DNA of 64,000 nucleotides from Crotophaga sulcirostris (GCA_013397455.1 VYZB01000135.1:106527-170526), one strand, 5' to 3'; counted from the first letter of the stretch, positions 38,840 to 51,526 are shown. Notes: generated by a model from the sequence alone, not told the origin. A program made the numbers and translations.

Positions 38840-39480
38840 TCCCTTTTCTGATGTTCCATGAGTTGCTTGCGCTAATCACCATTGAGATCTGTTAGTTTAT
38901 ACAACCATATTTTAAGATTTCTTCTTTTGGAGGTCATTTGACTCATTTATACATCCACAGGGATGGCCCGGTTTGCGCAGCTTCACAGTTTTCACTTGCA
39001 GCAGGGCTGCCTAATCAGCTTTGATGAGCTCATGAAAAGAAACAAAGCAAAAAATGTACAATGTTACAGATAGAGAGATATACAGAGAGAGAAGTTTCTG
39101 CTGGAATGAATCAGAAAGAGCTGACTGCTGCCTGCAGCTCCCGTCCTGGCTTTATTATGATTTAATGTCCCAAAGATTTTATTTCCCCCCTCCTTTCTTC
39201 CAGGCCACTGCCACCTTATGGCCACAGGAAGCTGTTTCAGTGGAAGAAATACATATACTGCAGCACCTTAATATTTACAGAGCTGGCACCGTACTAGACA
39301 GTACATTTGCCAAAGTACTCAAGCCCTTCACTCTGAGAAACATCTTGATAACAAATGTTTTTAATGTATTTAAAATGGGATGTTTCGAACAACCTTTAAA
39401 AAAAGCAAACGTGGACAGTAAAGCGTGTGCTTGCATGAGAATCACCTCACCGTTAGCAGTCAAGGGGATTTATTTACACT
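38840..39480. promoter_or_regulatory. Candidate conserved non-coding element cluster
   Basis: Dense, non-repetitive sequence with many factor-like words: GCTTGCGCTAATCACC near 38867-38882, GCCTAATCAGCTTTGATGAG near 39009-39028, GGTCATTTGACTCATTTATA near 38932, and TTTATTATGATTTAATG near 39151. The texture is that of vertebrate enhancers. The overlapping 142-codon frame (39054-39482) has no recognisable domain and is more likely incidental. This is inference without alignment. Confidence 0.3.
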
Positions 39481-39813
39481 AGAAAGGCCAAGAAAGTTGT
39501 TTGCGTTAAAAGTTATTCTTTCTTACAAATTTTCAGTTAAAGAAAGAGTAAGCAAGTCACAAAAAAGGAGGAAAAGGACATTTTCTTATTTTGAATGACT
39601 TGGCCGTGACACACATTACATTTTAAAGCAAAGCCAGTAATGGGCAGAAACTACATTAATTTTACGACAGAATTAAGAGTATACCTGCAGGTTAAGTATC
39701 ACCTTTGAAGAAAAACATTCATATGCTTCTCAGATTGCTATAGAGTTCCCACCATTACATCAGAGAGCCCTGCGACTGTGATGTGTTCATCCACTGCACA
39801 CCTGCCAGATACT
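39481..39813. other. Nothing recognisable
   Basis: AT-rich DNA without an open frame of note, repeat or motif cluster. It may belong to the flank of the preceding candidate regulatory cluster. Confidence 0.5.
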
Positions 39814-39895
39814 GTCATTATTCCTGGTTTTACTGGCAGGGAACTGAGGCACAAAGGCAAAGTCCTGTTCCAGATTTCCCAGGCTAAGCAAATCC
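39814..39895 (+). repeat. MIR-like SINE relic
   Basis: GGTTTTACTGGCAGGGAACT followed by GAGGCACAAAGGCAAAGTCC and CAGATTTCCCAGGC matches the MIR core-to-tail order TTTTACAGATGAGGAAACTGAGGCACAGAGAGGTTAAGT...CTTGCCCAAGG. The AACTGAGGCACA.AG core is the strongest part. It is a dead, ancient SINE copy in plus orientation. Confidence 0.6.
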
Positions 39896-42479
39896 GTTAA
39901 ACCAATGAGATTCAGCATAACAACTGACTAGGAGAAGTCAGCTAGATGTTGGAAGACTCAAGGAGCTGACACCACGAGCATGGCAAGAGGCCAGGTGAGC
40001 AGCTAAGCAGCACAACAGGCACCCCTTTGCAACACTCAACCTGGCAATCACATCTAGAGGAAGAGCTTCTCAGGAGGTTCAGTTTCCTGCTGCACAGATC
40101 AAGTTATTTTGATTTGAGCTCATTCTGACTTATTCTGGAGATTCCTACTGGTCTGTAACTTTTCCAAGTACTGGAGAAGGAGGTGATGGAAAAATAGCAT
40201 CAAGCCCTTCACATCCACCTCTGCAGGGTGGACTAAGATCTAATTCAGGCAGAGCTGGCTGAATCCAAACTAGCAAAGACTGATGAAGTAGCATGTTGTT
40301 ATCTGGGTAAGCGCTACTGAAAATAAAATTCCCACCTCAGACAGCACCACTCAAACCCAGTAGAAGTTTAGGCAGCAGCGTTTAACACTAAACAAGTTCA
40401 AGGTAAGTTTTGCACATGATTTTCATTTTCCACTACTTTGCATGTCCTAATTCTACATAGAGCCAGGAAAAGAAATGGGAACAGTCTTGTTGTGCCATTA
40501 CTAAAACTAAAGGTAGAAAGGATAATATTCTCAGACCTCTAGAGCAGCACGTATGCTGTAAATATGCACGCAGTTTACAGAACTATCAAGGGTTTTGGGT
40601 GTCTGTTAGTCCTGACAGTTTCACACACACAATTAGAAGTCAACAAACAAATAGAAACACTTCACACTTGCATTTGCAGAGAGCTATTAATTGCCTTACT
40701 GATATGGTCAGTTTGTCAACATACAGTAGGTAAATGGATTACACAGCTTTGTGACTAACATTTTAACACAGATTTCTTAACTGTGTGCTTAGAACATCTG
40801 TTCATCATCTGAATCCTTTAGAAATCCACTAATATAACCTTAAGAGGAATCCTATGTTAGGAACAATCCACAGCCACCCATTATCCTGGCAGCCTTTCCA
40901 GGTAGTCAACACCACTGTTTGTAAGAAACAGCGATCAAGAGCTAGCTCATGTTCTGGCCAGCACCTTAAGACTCCAGGCATTCCAATGGATAAAGAGGCA
41001 ATGGATTTTGGCACAAGTGAAAACTGTGAAATTATTCTACGTGCAGGCTCAATAAAACAAAGACGGTAACTGCTAAACATGCGCTGATTTCCCCTGAAAA
41101 TTTTTTAGGTCAGAATTTCCTTTCTTGGTTGATTTTCTCTGCTGGACAATACAATTACCAGAATATTCAGCAGTCCCTATTTGGGCATGTACAGAGCAAC
41201 CAAATTTTCAAGATAACTTGGAACTTCCAGCATTGAGCTATTTCACAAGCCTAGGCTTACACATCCTGAGAAATAGAGTTTACAATTGAATTTGATGAAC
41301 TTCCTCCATTAAAAATCAGTTCCTCATTCTGACTTTTAAAACAGCATAACATTAATGCAGTATACTAAGAAGTCAGATCCATCACACACTCATAACCACT
41401 CAAAGCAGTTCAACACACAGTTTTTGTGCATACATACCTACTCTGGGATGCAACTTCTTTCAAAAGGCATTATCGCACTGTTGTAGTCACTATTCTAGGA
41501 TAAATACAGTGAGAGTTGCATTAAGGCAATTTACACCAAGACACCTTTTAATCTTTTTCTCTCCTGTATGGGGATAAACAATAGTTATAAGGAACACTTC
41601 CATAACTACATCCATATCAACAACAAAAGGTCTACTGGCAACCTTGTAATAAGAATTACCTTACTGCTTAGTTGCTTGAAGGTCATATAAAACAGATATA
41701 AAAAACTGCTCTTACATACAGTTAATGTAGTAGAAGATTCCCACTCACTGAACCCTCAGTCAGGCATTTACATGCTCCCTCACCTACTAACAGAGTAGGC
41801 TTTATAAGCGCTTCCTAATTTGCTTCAGGCAAAACTCTTCTGGATCAGCCTAAGCAGCTTAACCTGGTCTGAGATACCAGCCTGATGTTGCCTGAAGCAT
41901 TACGGACAGCTCAATTCAACCAAGGTATCTGTCCTCACCTGACAAAGGTCTTACCAAAGGCACATTGGGTGACATCTCAGCACACCTAGGCCATAGAGAG
42001 AAGCAGCAATCTTGCTTTTTGGTCATGGAGACCTTCTCATAAGCTGAGTGCTACAAAAGTCTTACTACACACATCAGCTGTTTGACAAAACCAGTCCTGC
42101 TGTGCACAGGATCGCTGCATCCAGCATGTTCATCTTCTGTCTGAGAGAAAGTTAATGGTGGCGGAGTGAGTCTAAAACAAAACCACCAAACTGCTGTTTC
42201 CCTGTCATCTGAATGGCTTATTTCAGGAAAATGTCAAAAGAAGCTTTTATCTCCACTACAGAAAGTACATTTCTGTTGGGATATGGAGACTTCACTGAAA
42301 GACATAGGGTCACACAAAGAGAGGTTTCCTTTACCCTTCGCAGCTGGCAGTCACATCTTTTAAATTGTCCACATATTGTAACTCTGTGTTTATAATTTAT
42401 TAAAAACTCCCTTTTCACGTATTTCGCCACCAGTGCTGAAAGTCTATCATTACCTGATTTCACTGTTCCCTGTCTCTCT
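39896..42479. other. No recognisable gene
   Basis: Frames are 83 codons or less, overlapping on both strands around 40829-41080, with no domain. No repeat or RNA gene is seen. Confidence 0.6.
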
Positions 42480-42760
42480 TTGCCTGCAACTGCAGTGCAA
42501 GCAAATGTGGATCGATTGCAGCTATCTTTAAGTGAACCGGAAATACATGGTTATGCAAATTGCCCTGAATGGTAGCCAGATAACATGAGAACATTGAAAG
42601 ACATGGGAGAAATGTGTGATCTAAATGCTCAGTGTTATTATTTGTTCCTAATTACATATTGCTTCCTAGCAGCTGTTTGGCATGCAGCACCTGTTGTTTT
42701 AACGTTGCTGGAATAAAGGATCTTTTAGCTGTTACAATGCCATTTCTTGGCCCTGATTAC
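42480..42760. promoter_or_regulatory. Candidate conserved non-coding element
   Basis: Complex sequence containing an octamer ATGCAAAT (42553-42560), E-box words CAGCTG and CACCTG (about 42671-42693), a homeodomain-like CTAATTAC near 42649, and GATCGATTGCAGCTATCTTT near 42511. There is no low-complexity DNA and no credible coding frame. This texture is typical of developmental enhancers, but conservation has not been tested. Confidence 0.3.
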
Positions 42761-43019
42761 TGTTATTAACAAGGATGAGGACTTGATCTGGGCTGTATGG
42801 CATGGTTATGCAGAGAAACACCTTCGGACTAATGGTGTCTGCAATACTACTAATATTTTTCCAGGATACATCTTTCTTCATTTGCATCATAAAGACTATA
42901 AAGTACTTCTACATGACACCTCTAAATCCTTTATAATGCATCACGTCAAACAGCCCATTTAGTAGCGACTCCCTGGTATAAAGTACCACAATACACTGAA
43001 GTTGCTATGCTGAATTGTG

Positions 43020-43190
43020 TCAAAAGATCTGCTTTTTTAATTCCTCCATAATCTTACGGATGGAAATAGCACATTGTAGCAGTTCAGAAGCTGTTCCAGT
43101 GTGGCATGTCAAATGTTACTGCAGCACTATTTTGACGGTGAGTCATCATGCAAGACAATGAGTTGAGACAAATATTGATGTGCCACAAAG
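43020..43190. promoter_or_regulatory. Candidate regulatory element with AP-1-like site
   Basis: The sequence contains TGAGTCATCATGCAA at about 43139-43153 (a perfect AP-1 core TGAGTCA) and CTTACGGATGGAAATAGCAC near 43053, in a stretch free of simple repeats. It is followed by a pyrimidine-rich tract at about 43195-43223. A chance AP-1 match is possible. Confidence 0.25.
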
Positions 43191-44289
43191 TTTTATTTCT
43201 TTTTTTTCTCTTTCTCTTTTTCAAATCACCATGGTGGAGAAAGGAAATGAAGTGAGTGGGAGTAAAGTGCAAAGTATGGTTCAGAAGCAGCTGACCTGCC
43301 ATTAACAAAATTGAAAAAAATTACAGACGCATTAAAGCTGTGAATTACAGCAAGTAAAGAAAGAAGAGTTCCCACTGAGACACCTTCTCCTCTCATCCCC
43401 TTCTGCCAAAGCATTGTACTTACACAGGGTGGGGGAGTAAGCTGAAAGTAATGGATCAGCTTTAATTCAGGATTCCCTCCTTACTGTCAAACCAAGAGAG
43501 ACCTTTGACATTGCTTTGGACTATTCTCTGCACATAACCTTCAGCCAAGGCTTGGCTGAAGAGGTGGGACAGATTTCTGATGAAGATGCTGAACTGGGGT
43601 CCTGGACCTCTGGGTTTAACTCCCAGTTCTCTTACTGGAACTGGCCTGTTCCAAACCAGTGTCCGAACTGGAAGCACACTTTCATCTGGTATCTAGAAAA
43701 AACATAAACATGCAGAAACACAGCACACCAGCCAAGAGACTAAAGGGACAATGAAGTGAATGTGGTGTATCTAGACAGCAACCTCATTGCCTCCAGAAAA
43801 CATCCAGAATAAAAATCTTTGCTCCCTTAACAGGAAACTCACATTTTATTTTACGTAGATTATCATAGTTCACGTTGGTTATGTAACTGGCAAAAGAATT
43901 CACATGTTGAGACCCATTTCACATGTAGGCACAAAACCAGAGCTGGCTTAGTGGATTCACTTATTCGAGACGTAAAATGTTTATGCAGATTTCAGTGTTT
44001 TGTATGCAGCTCCTCACAGCAAAGAGAATAAACAAATGTCCTGCACCTTATCTAGTTTAAATGAGAATGGGACTACTATAGTTTACATGATATATCTGTA
44101 TGAAGAGAGTTGTATTTCAGGCTAGTTATAAAACCACTGACAAAAGGAAAACAGAAAAACAGGAGTGACTGCAACAAATACATTAACTAACTAGCATTAA
44201 CTAACTTTTCACATCCAGTTTCTCTCTTGCTTCTCTGCCCTCCTTTTCTTCAGCAGAAGGTAATCATTGCCTGTTTGTAGCTAGTACAG

Positions 44290-44480
44290 TTCAATCCATG
44301 CCAAGTGAAAGCAATCTAATTATATTTGTTGGCATGCAAATACAACCTACTATTGCTTAAGCAGGTTTTAAAAATATTGTCATGCTAATAATAAATAAAT
44401 GCTATAGAAGTGAGATAAAAGCCATATGACAGAGAACCTTGTGCTTATTACATGTCATATGTATTACTGACACACAAATC
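44290..44480. promoter_or_regulatory. Candidate conserved non-coding element
   Basis: The stretch includes GGCATGCAAATACAACC (octamer at 44334-44341), TATTGCTTAAGCAGG near 44353 and GTCATGCTAATAATAAATAA near 44379. It lies between the other candidate elements and the exon-like segment. The call rests on texture only. Confidence 0.22.
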
Positions 44481-44752
44481 TGAATCCCGATGTCCACAGC
44501 CAGGTTTCTAAATGCCTTCCAAAGGTAAGCAATCAGCTATTGAGTCAACTTTTACCATAAGGGTAGAGAGTTAATTAAGTTGAAATACACGAGCAGTGGG
44601 CTTAGCATGTGCACACAGTCAGTGACTGCCACTCAGCGAACAGGCAGTTATTTATTGTGCTGCAATAACTTGCTCATGTCTTTGAATACCTCACTGGAAA
44701 TACAAGACCAGCTCAGATTTGGTACCAAAGCCCCTTTAACAAGAGTACCTAC

Positions 44753-44876
44753 CTGGACGAGTGGTGTCTCTCTAGTGGCTGTCAAAGAACTGGGCACTGA
44801 CGCACTATTGCTGTTGCAGGGGTTATGGTAGGGTGCCGTCATGGCTGAGTGGTGCAGCAGTACTTGTATTCTTGTT
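44753..44876 (-). CDS. Exon-like segment, unidentified protein
   Basis: Read on the minus strand, an acceptor-like TTTTGCCCTTAG (AG at 44878-44877) precedes a 124-base open segment that ends CAG at 44753, directly followed by GTAGGTACT, an excellent donor. The first base completes a codon and 41 codons follow, ending in phase 0. An ATG at 44842 (context CAGCCATGA) leaves exactly 30 codons to the donor, beginning MTAPYHNPCNSNSAS and ending RETPLVQ. The segment keeps CpGs in a CpG-poor area. It could be an internal exon, an alternative first coding exon or chance. I recognise no protein family. Confidence 0.25.
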
Positions 44877-47528
44877 CTAAGGGCAAAATTTAAGCATTGA
44901 GTGGAAGATCTGTGTGCAAGGGGTTTTTTCAATGCATAGGACTTCCCCTCTTATTCCAGGACAGTACTTCCAGAAGTAGTTATCTTTCTACAGCATTAGC
45001 AGGTGCTTTTGACCTTGAGAGCAGCATATTTGTCCTCACCAATTGCTAAAATAAAATACAAGACAGCCTATGCTGCTGCCCAGAGCAACAACAGCTGATG
45101 ATCTTGTCCATCACTATCCATCATACACTAGCACTAACTTCATCTGTAGACATGGCATCCACATCTCAATTAATTATACTGCACCACCTGATTGATGCAA
45201 GCCAAATTTTTCAAGTCATCTGAAATATCAGGCAGAATGTAAGTATGAGGAGCACAAAGCAAGTCGTTTGTAGAAGTGTTTTTTCCCCAAAATACATGCA
45301 AGCTACTCTCAGGGGTTTTGCATGGTTTCCTGGAAAAGCCACTTGCTTAGCTGTGTAGGATGAGGATTGCCCTTCTGATAGCTAATGGCTTCTTATTGAA
45401 CTGTCTACACAAGGGTTACAAATGCCTATTATACGAATACAATGACTGTTACCTTGGGATTTCCGTGTGTGTAACTTTTTTCATACTAACTGAATAGCTA
45501 TTAATATTGTTGCACCTGTAAAATGTCTTCTTTTGAGTTTAGCGTTGCATTTGTTCTGAGATAAATACAGGACTGCTGTCTCTTGTGCTGTCAGCTTGGT
45601 ACTAAGTCCACTTCCTGTGAACACAGGTATTTTATGCTTTTCTTTCCATTCGAGGTGATTACTTAATTTTGTACTTATGTCATGTCTTAAACTTCTTTCT
45701 AGGTACATCCTTTAGCAATACACCTGTCCTTGTCAGCTGAGACATTTTTACCATGACTAGATGCACATCCGAATTGCAGTTGTGCTTTGTATACATTCGA
45801 AAAAATGTTGATAAAAACATATGACCAAAAAAAAGGAAAAAAACATGAAAATCTATAAAATAAGGATGAAAGTGCTAAACTATGGATCTCCGTTTTCATC
45901 TCAGTAAACCTGCCCAATGAAATCTCTGGCTGACTCCACCAGATCATTTTTGTACTTGATCAAGACATCAGACAGTTGTGGACTGAGCACAGGAAACATT
46001 TTTCCTTCTCTCTCATAACTAACCACATGACACTATAAAACGAAATGATCTTTGAGGGACTTCACACTTTTGAGTCTTATTTCCTTGATAACTATTCTTA
46101 ATGCCATCGCCATACCTTTGCCAATATCGTATTCACAGTGTGCAATGAAGAGACTGGTCCCTGGTCTGATGTGTCTTTTTTCTCTCCTCTCTTGTAAATC
46201 AACATGATTAGCTCTTCTTGGCTCATCGACCCTGTCAGCTCACTTTTCCACAGTGTGCTGTTATAAACTTCCAGCGGCTTCTTCCCCAAAATATCCCCAA
46301 AATTCCAATAAAATTCCCCAAGAAGCCCATTGCTCTGCCACTCCTTGCCAGCTCCAAGGCACATTAGAGGCTCAGATGCTGTTTTCTGCAGTCCAGATTG
46401 CACTCATCTCACTTGCACAGAATAGCATCCTCCATCATGAGTAATTCCCACTGAGCTCAATGGATCTATTAATGATATACACATATAATGCTATCATGAT
46501 ATATAGTGTTATACAGGAGAAGCAACGGTGTCGCAGTTTGGCCCCTTCCCCAGTCTTGGTTCCATGATAAACTCAATGGCAGAAGCTCTGCATATTTCAC
46601 TGGACTGGGGAGCAAGACTCGGGTATCCTAACAGAGCTCATTTGTAGTCATAGTTCACTATATGGTGAACTGCTCACTTGTAGTGAGTAGTTTGGGAATA
46701 CTCACTTGTTTCAAGTTTCTCACATACAAAAATATTCTAAAATTTGGTGTTGTTTTTTGTCAAGAATTAACAACTGAAACTCAGTACTATTTTTTGAACT
46801 CCTTAGTTTTCCCTTTCCTTTCTTTGAAGCACTGACATTTTACTGTAATTTCAATTACTCTTTTCAAATCACTTGTAACCATGGGCTTTTCCTCACAGAG
46901 ACAACCAACTCTTCCTACTGTGGAAGTTAGTGGCAAAATTATTGTTGAATTCAGCAGTACCAGAAGTGTTTAAAGTACTGGTTTGTTTGTAAAAAGAACC
47001 ACTGGGTTTTGTGTCAGCTCTGATTCGTCTCTACTCTTCCACATCAGATTTTTTAAATGTTTAACTTCTGTTAATCATGATCTTTATTTTTGTTGCTGCC
47101 TTCTCCTTTCATTCCCACCTGTATCAAGAGACTCTGCTGACTTTTGGGAGCATAGATGATGTACTATCTTCTTTAGAGGCCAGGGAATGTACCTTGGAGG
47201 AGATGCTCACAGGAAATGAAGTTAAGAAAACCTAACAAGCAAAAGGGGTTTAAAAGAGCAGAAATCATTAGAGCTTGTCAGAAGTGAGTAAATTAAAGAA
47301 AATTATGTACAAATGAGGTCCATTTAGGGGAATTAAGAAGAGCACTTAGAGAATGGGTTCTAGCCTTGTCTGTACTTGCTGACAGCAGTAAGAGTTGAGC
47401 AGAGCTTTGCTGGACCAAGATCAAATTCTGCAGAAGAGCATCTCCCTGTGGCCTCTTTCAAATATACTTTCTTCTGAACATCAAGGACATTTTCATGGTG
47501 ACCTCTGCTCTGCTAAGGTTGACTCCCA
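44877..47528. other. No recognisable gene; small paired hairpins at 46652-46687
   Basis: The largest frame (46098-46403 minus, 101 codons) has no domain. Two small perfect dyads stand next to each other: AGTTCAC/GTGAACT (46652-46671, 6-base loop) and CTCACT/AGTGAG (46673-46687, 3-base loop). They could be structural accidents. A T-rich tract begins near 47529. Confidence 0.5.
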
Positions 47529-47554
47529 TTTTTTATTTTTTATTTTTTATTTTT
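47529..47554 (+). repeat. (TTTTTTA)n heptamer repeat
   Basis: Three perfect copies of TTTTTTA and a partial fourth form a period-7 T-rich microsatellite. Read on the minus strand it is an A-rich tail-like tract, but no retroposon body is visible beside it. Confidence 0.9.
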
Positions 47555-49792
47555 CTCTTCAACGAGCAGCCACTTTCGAAACCCCAGTGTATTTCTCACC
47601 AGGACATCCCCATTCCCTGCTCCAACTTAGTACAGTGAGGAAGCATTAACAAGGCACCACAATAAATGAGTCACCCCTGCTTTGCCCCTTTTAGTCCTTC
47701 AGACCCAGTCACTCAAGTCAGAGTCCCATTGATGGGGTGTCATGTGAGGGACATGGTCCTCTCCATCCAGCTGCTCCAGTTCTCTAGTTAAACAGAGACC
47801 TTCCTTCTCCCGGGAAGGGAGTGCAGCTCCTTCCAGTGCAGCTCATTTCATGATTGGTAAGTTTATACACAGAAAAATGAATGACAATTAGAAAAGCCAG
47901 CTTGTCTCAGCAGCAGGGAATACAGCTCCATGAAAAGATAAGCAGGCCATGCAGACCAAAAGACACTGGCTGCCAGACAGCTGGGAAGAGGATCCAGTGC
48001 GGAGGGAGTAGCAACTTCTTGTATCTCATCAGCGGGCAGACCGGAACCCCCATGCAAACTGTCCCTTGAAACATTTATGTGTGCATTAGGGAAAAGTAGC
48101 TTCCTGGGGTAGTTCTTAGCTTTCAAGGGATAAATATAGATTACCAGCTAGTCACCCTAAAACTTGAGGATTATTAGATGATCTAACCTCCAATGATTTA
48201 ATTCAACATGGAAAGGTTATCAGCATCCAAAGCCTGGAGTGCATATATCCTTGCTGAATTTTGGTTCCAGTGGAGTATGATAAATCATCTTGTATTTTTT
48301 TAGCAGAGCTCCAAGACAACAACAACGCTTCCATTTCAAGTGGTCACTACTGCACCAAGTAAATATTTTGTGAGTGTTTTACAAACCAGAATCTATAACA
48401 GTATATATATTAGCAATGTTAGCAGTGCAATTATTCGTTTTTCATATTCTTTTAAAATGTAATTAATAAAGCCCTGCTTCTTCCCAGACCACAGCAGGCA
48501 TAGTTTCTTGCTTTAGATTAAGTTTCTCGCAGATGATGGGAGAAGGCCAGTTGTTGAGGGTAATCTCCACTTCCAGAGGTTGCAGTGTAGCTGATGGAGA
48601 GCATCAAAATGAAGCCTTAGCTGGGACCATCAAACCATAAATTTGGTACACCAATAATTTTACCTACCTGACTTGAGGAAAAATGGGCTTATGTGAGCAT
48701 GTGCCACTAGCACCAACCAAAAGGACTGCAGCTTTTTCTTGTCCTGTACAGAGCCTCAACTCCTGCTGCTCCACATCCCAGCATTTGGCTGGGAGTGGAG
48801 TGAAGGTCAGGTGCAAGTTTGTGGACTGGAAACCTCTTAAGTGGTACACAATGGTTCTCACCTTGAGTGCTCAGCATCTGCTGGAGGACCAGGTGGCCCA
48901 TAAGCCCATGCTGGATGGCCTATGAAGCAGATGCTGTATGGAAAACAGGAAAAATAACAAAAAAACCAAAACAGTTAAAGTAACTTTTCTTATACTTAGT
49001 CTTTCCTAACACTTTCTTTGTATTAAAAAAGATAGGGAGAAAATAAGAATGCAAATAAATCGAAAACAGTGTTAAAGCCAGGACATCAAACCAAACACAA
49101 ACACAGATGGAATGAAGATTAGCTTAGACTATATTTTAATCTCAAAGTAAAACTGAAACATTAGTTTTAACTTCTTCTTGGCACCAGATTGGAGTGGAAT
49201 AATGGCACAGATGACCCTAAGTCTGACCTGAATAAAAAACGAAGCAATTCAGCTTCCAGCATTCACACAGAGATTTTCAGAACCACCTAAGCAAGCTACA
49301 TGAGTGAAATCTACTGAATCTCCAAAGGATGTGAGTCACAGGTACTAAAAATTATTAGGTGCTTTGCTAAATTGGGTGATAAACTCCAATGAATCTAAAA
49401 AAAAAATACCAATTAAAGAGAGATGTGTAAGGATACCTGAACATATGAATCTGGAAGACTGGAGTTCTTTGAAGAACCCTTAATTTGTATATGAGTGTAT
49501 TTGTTCTATTTGTCTTCAGTGTAAGTGGTCAAATATCTTCACTCTGCTCTAATATTTATTTCCTTTTGTCAGAAAATTAAAGTGTTGACTGGCAACTGAA
49601 AAGAATGATTATTATAACAATTGTCAACTTTAATTTTTTTTGTCAAAAAATAGCTGTTTTCCATGTGAAATTTAAATCCATTTTTTTTGATCAAGTCTTT
49701 TCTTGAATTCTGTACCAGTGATTTCCTGGAGGACATTTGCAACACCCTGCAGCTCCCTGTCCCTCTGCTCACCCACCTATAAAACCATGTTT
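47555..49792. other. No recognisable gene
   Basis: Frames of up to 87 codons, overlapping on both strands near 47860-48126 and 48664-48925, with no domain. There is no clear repeat. Confidence 0.6.
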
Positions 49793-49880
49793 ATAACAAT
49801 ATTTACCTCCCTCACTCAAGTTTTGTGAAGCTTCATTAAGGAATGTTTTCAAAGCACTTTGAAATTCTTAAATGAAGGCT
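49793..49880 (+). repeat. MIR-like SINE tail relic
   Basis: AACAATATTTACCTCCCTCA, then TTTTGTGAAGCTTCATTAAG, GAATGTTTTCAAAGCACTTT and GAAATTCTTAAATGAAGGCT follow the amniote SINE tail order: AATAATACCTACCTCA, TTGTGAGGATTAATTAATG, TTTGTAAAGCGCTTTGAGATCCTTGGATGAAAGGC. Several blocks in the right order make this assignment firmer than the other MIR-like relics. Confidence 0.6.
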
Positions 49881-51526
49881 GCCTAGACAGTATAAAATTC
49901 AATTACACTAGAAACTAAAAAGCCATTATTTAATCCTTAGCATCTGGGTAAAACACAAATCTAAAAAAATACCTTTTGTAGTGGGAGACCAGAAACAAAA
50001 AGCACAATACAAGAGGTGGAGCTGTGAGCACAGTTAATATGATAACTGCTTTCATATAATTTAGCTCAAATAAATTAGTTATGGCTTGTCAAACTGAATC
50101 TGCTGCTAACCTTGTAGATAACAATGGAGAAGTGAACCACAAACAAGCCTGATTACAAAACGAGTGGCTTTTCTCAGCTAGAGGACTTGAGCCCAGCAAA
50201 ATCCAGCACCTTGCATAGATGATGTAGGGTTAAGGAGCAGGAGCAGAAAATTTGTATCTAGGCAACATCAGGAAGTGTGTATTTGGAAAAAAATGTTCTT
50301 TGTTTCTTGAAAACAAAAAGTGTGTTAGTAAGGACATGTAATTTGAGGCATAATTGGCTGCAAGATGTTAAAAACCTTCTCACCACAATGTAGAACGTGA
50401 CTTCTGGATGATCATCAAACAGTAACAGGCAAGAAGACAACAACCTGTGCCAAGGCATTACCAAAGGGAATACTGCCCACTCAAAGTTTGAAGCTTTCTG
50501 CTTTCCTTTGTGTTTCTTTCCACAGCTTTCCCAGGGAAATACGTGACTGCAACACATAAACCATTCAATCCCAAGACTTATGCCATGCTCCTATTACTAG
50601 CGTGACAGTCAGTGGGAGCTGCGCCCCGGTTCAATAATTTACTGTGACTCTGGCTTTTGGTCTTCTAACAGTAATCAAATCTGCCCTCACTGCGTGACAC
50701 AGCAGTGCTCATCTTGTATCAGCACATCCTGCTGCTTCACAGCATTTGGGAGTTAACATTGCAGTAGGGTTAAGGAAAGATCAAGTATCTTTGTAACTGA
50801 CCCAAAACCAGCATAAAGGGAAAAAGCCTGCAAAACCTCCAAATCGTGTATTTTAGGTAATTTAACAGAAATGAGATTGCTTGTCCCGCCTGCCCCTGAT
50901 GAAATATCTGTAGTGAACTGACGTCTGAGCTCACAGATCTGGTGTAAATAGTCCTGGAAGTTGGGTCCCGGCTAATGGGCAGCTCAATGCAATAAACTTG
51001 TTATCTTACCTGTTGTAAGTCCAGGTAGATTTGGTGAACTTAAAGCACCATGTAGCTTGCTATGCAGTCTAAGGCCTGACCCAACCAATGCTTGCACATA
51101 CAAAGGGGGCTGCTGCCGTCCTTTTAGGTTTCCCAAGTGCATAGGAGTTTGCATGACTGAAGGATGAACTCCTTGTCTTTCAGAGATTTCTGGAGGATTA
51201 ACTCCTCATGGCTTGTCTTTCTGTTTTCTGAAGGGTTAGAAAGAGCAGCAGAATCAGCTTTTATGGTGTTAAAGACTTAGATTTGTTTTAAGAATGATGT
51301 AGACACAGGTATGCCAACCTGCTAGATGGACTTAAAAGCATGTCTTGGATATACACACAACTGCTTTTTGGGTGACACAGCGGAGTACAATTCAGTCTCA
51401 GTAAATTTCTGTTGGTGTTATGTATCAGATAACAATCATTTCAGGCCTGAAATAAGTTCAAACCAAATAAATTCATATCAGTCTTTTCCTGGATACTCTT
51501 ACTTTCTGTCTCTCTGAGTTTTTAGA
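49881..51526. other. No recognisable gene
   Basis: Frames of up to 99 codons (50258-50557, minus) without a domain. The stretch 50600-50760 is less AT-rich and holds GTGACACAGC, a match to the short antioxidant-response core, which is too short to be informative alone. Confidence 0.55.

Noticed and set aside
7767..44341. Octamer ATGCAAAT at 7767, 26419, 42553 and 44334 as a shared regulatory code
   Set aside because: About two to four matches are expected by chance on both strands of 64 kb of AT-rich DNA. No enrichment is apparent.
44353..44367. TATTGCTTAAGCAGG as a miR-137 gene
   Set aside because: Only the first eleven bases match the mature miR-137. The remainder differs and no precursor hairpin is formed.
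50694..50703. GTGACACAGC as an antioxidant-response element
   Set aside because: The core has only six fixed bases and is expected many times by chance. The flanking DNA gives no promoter context.
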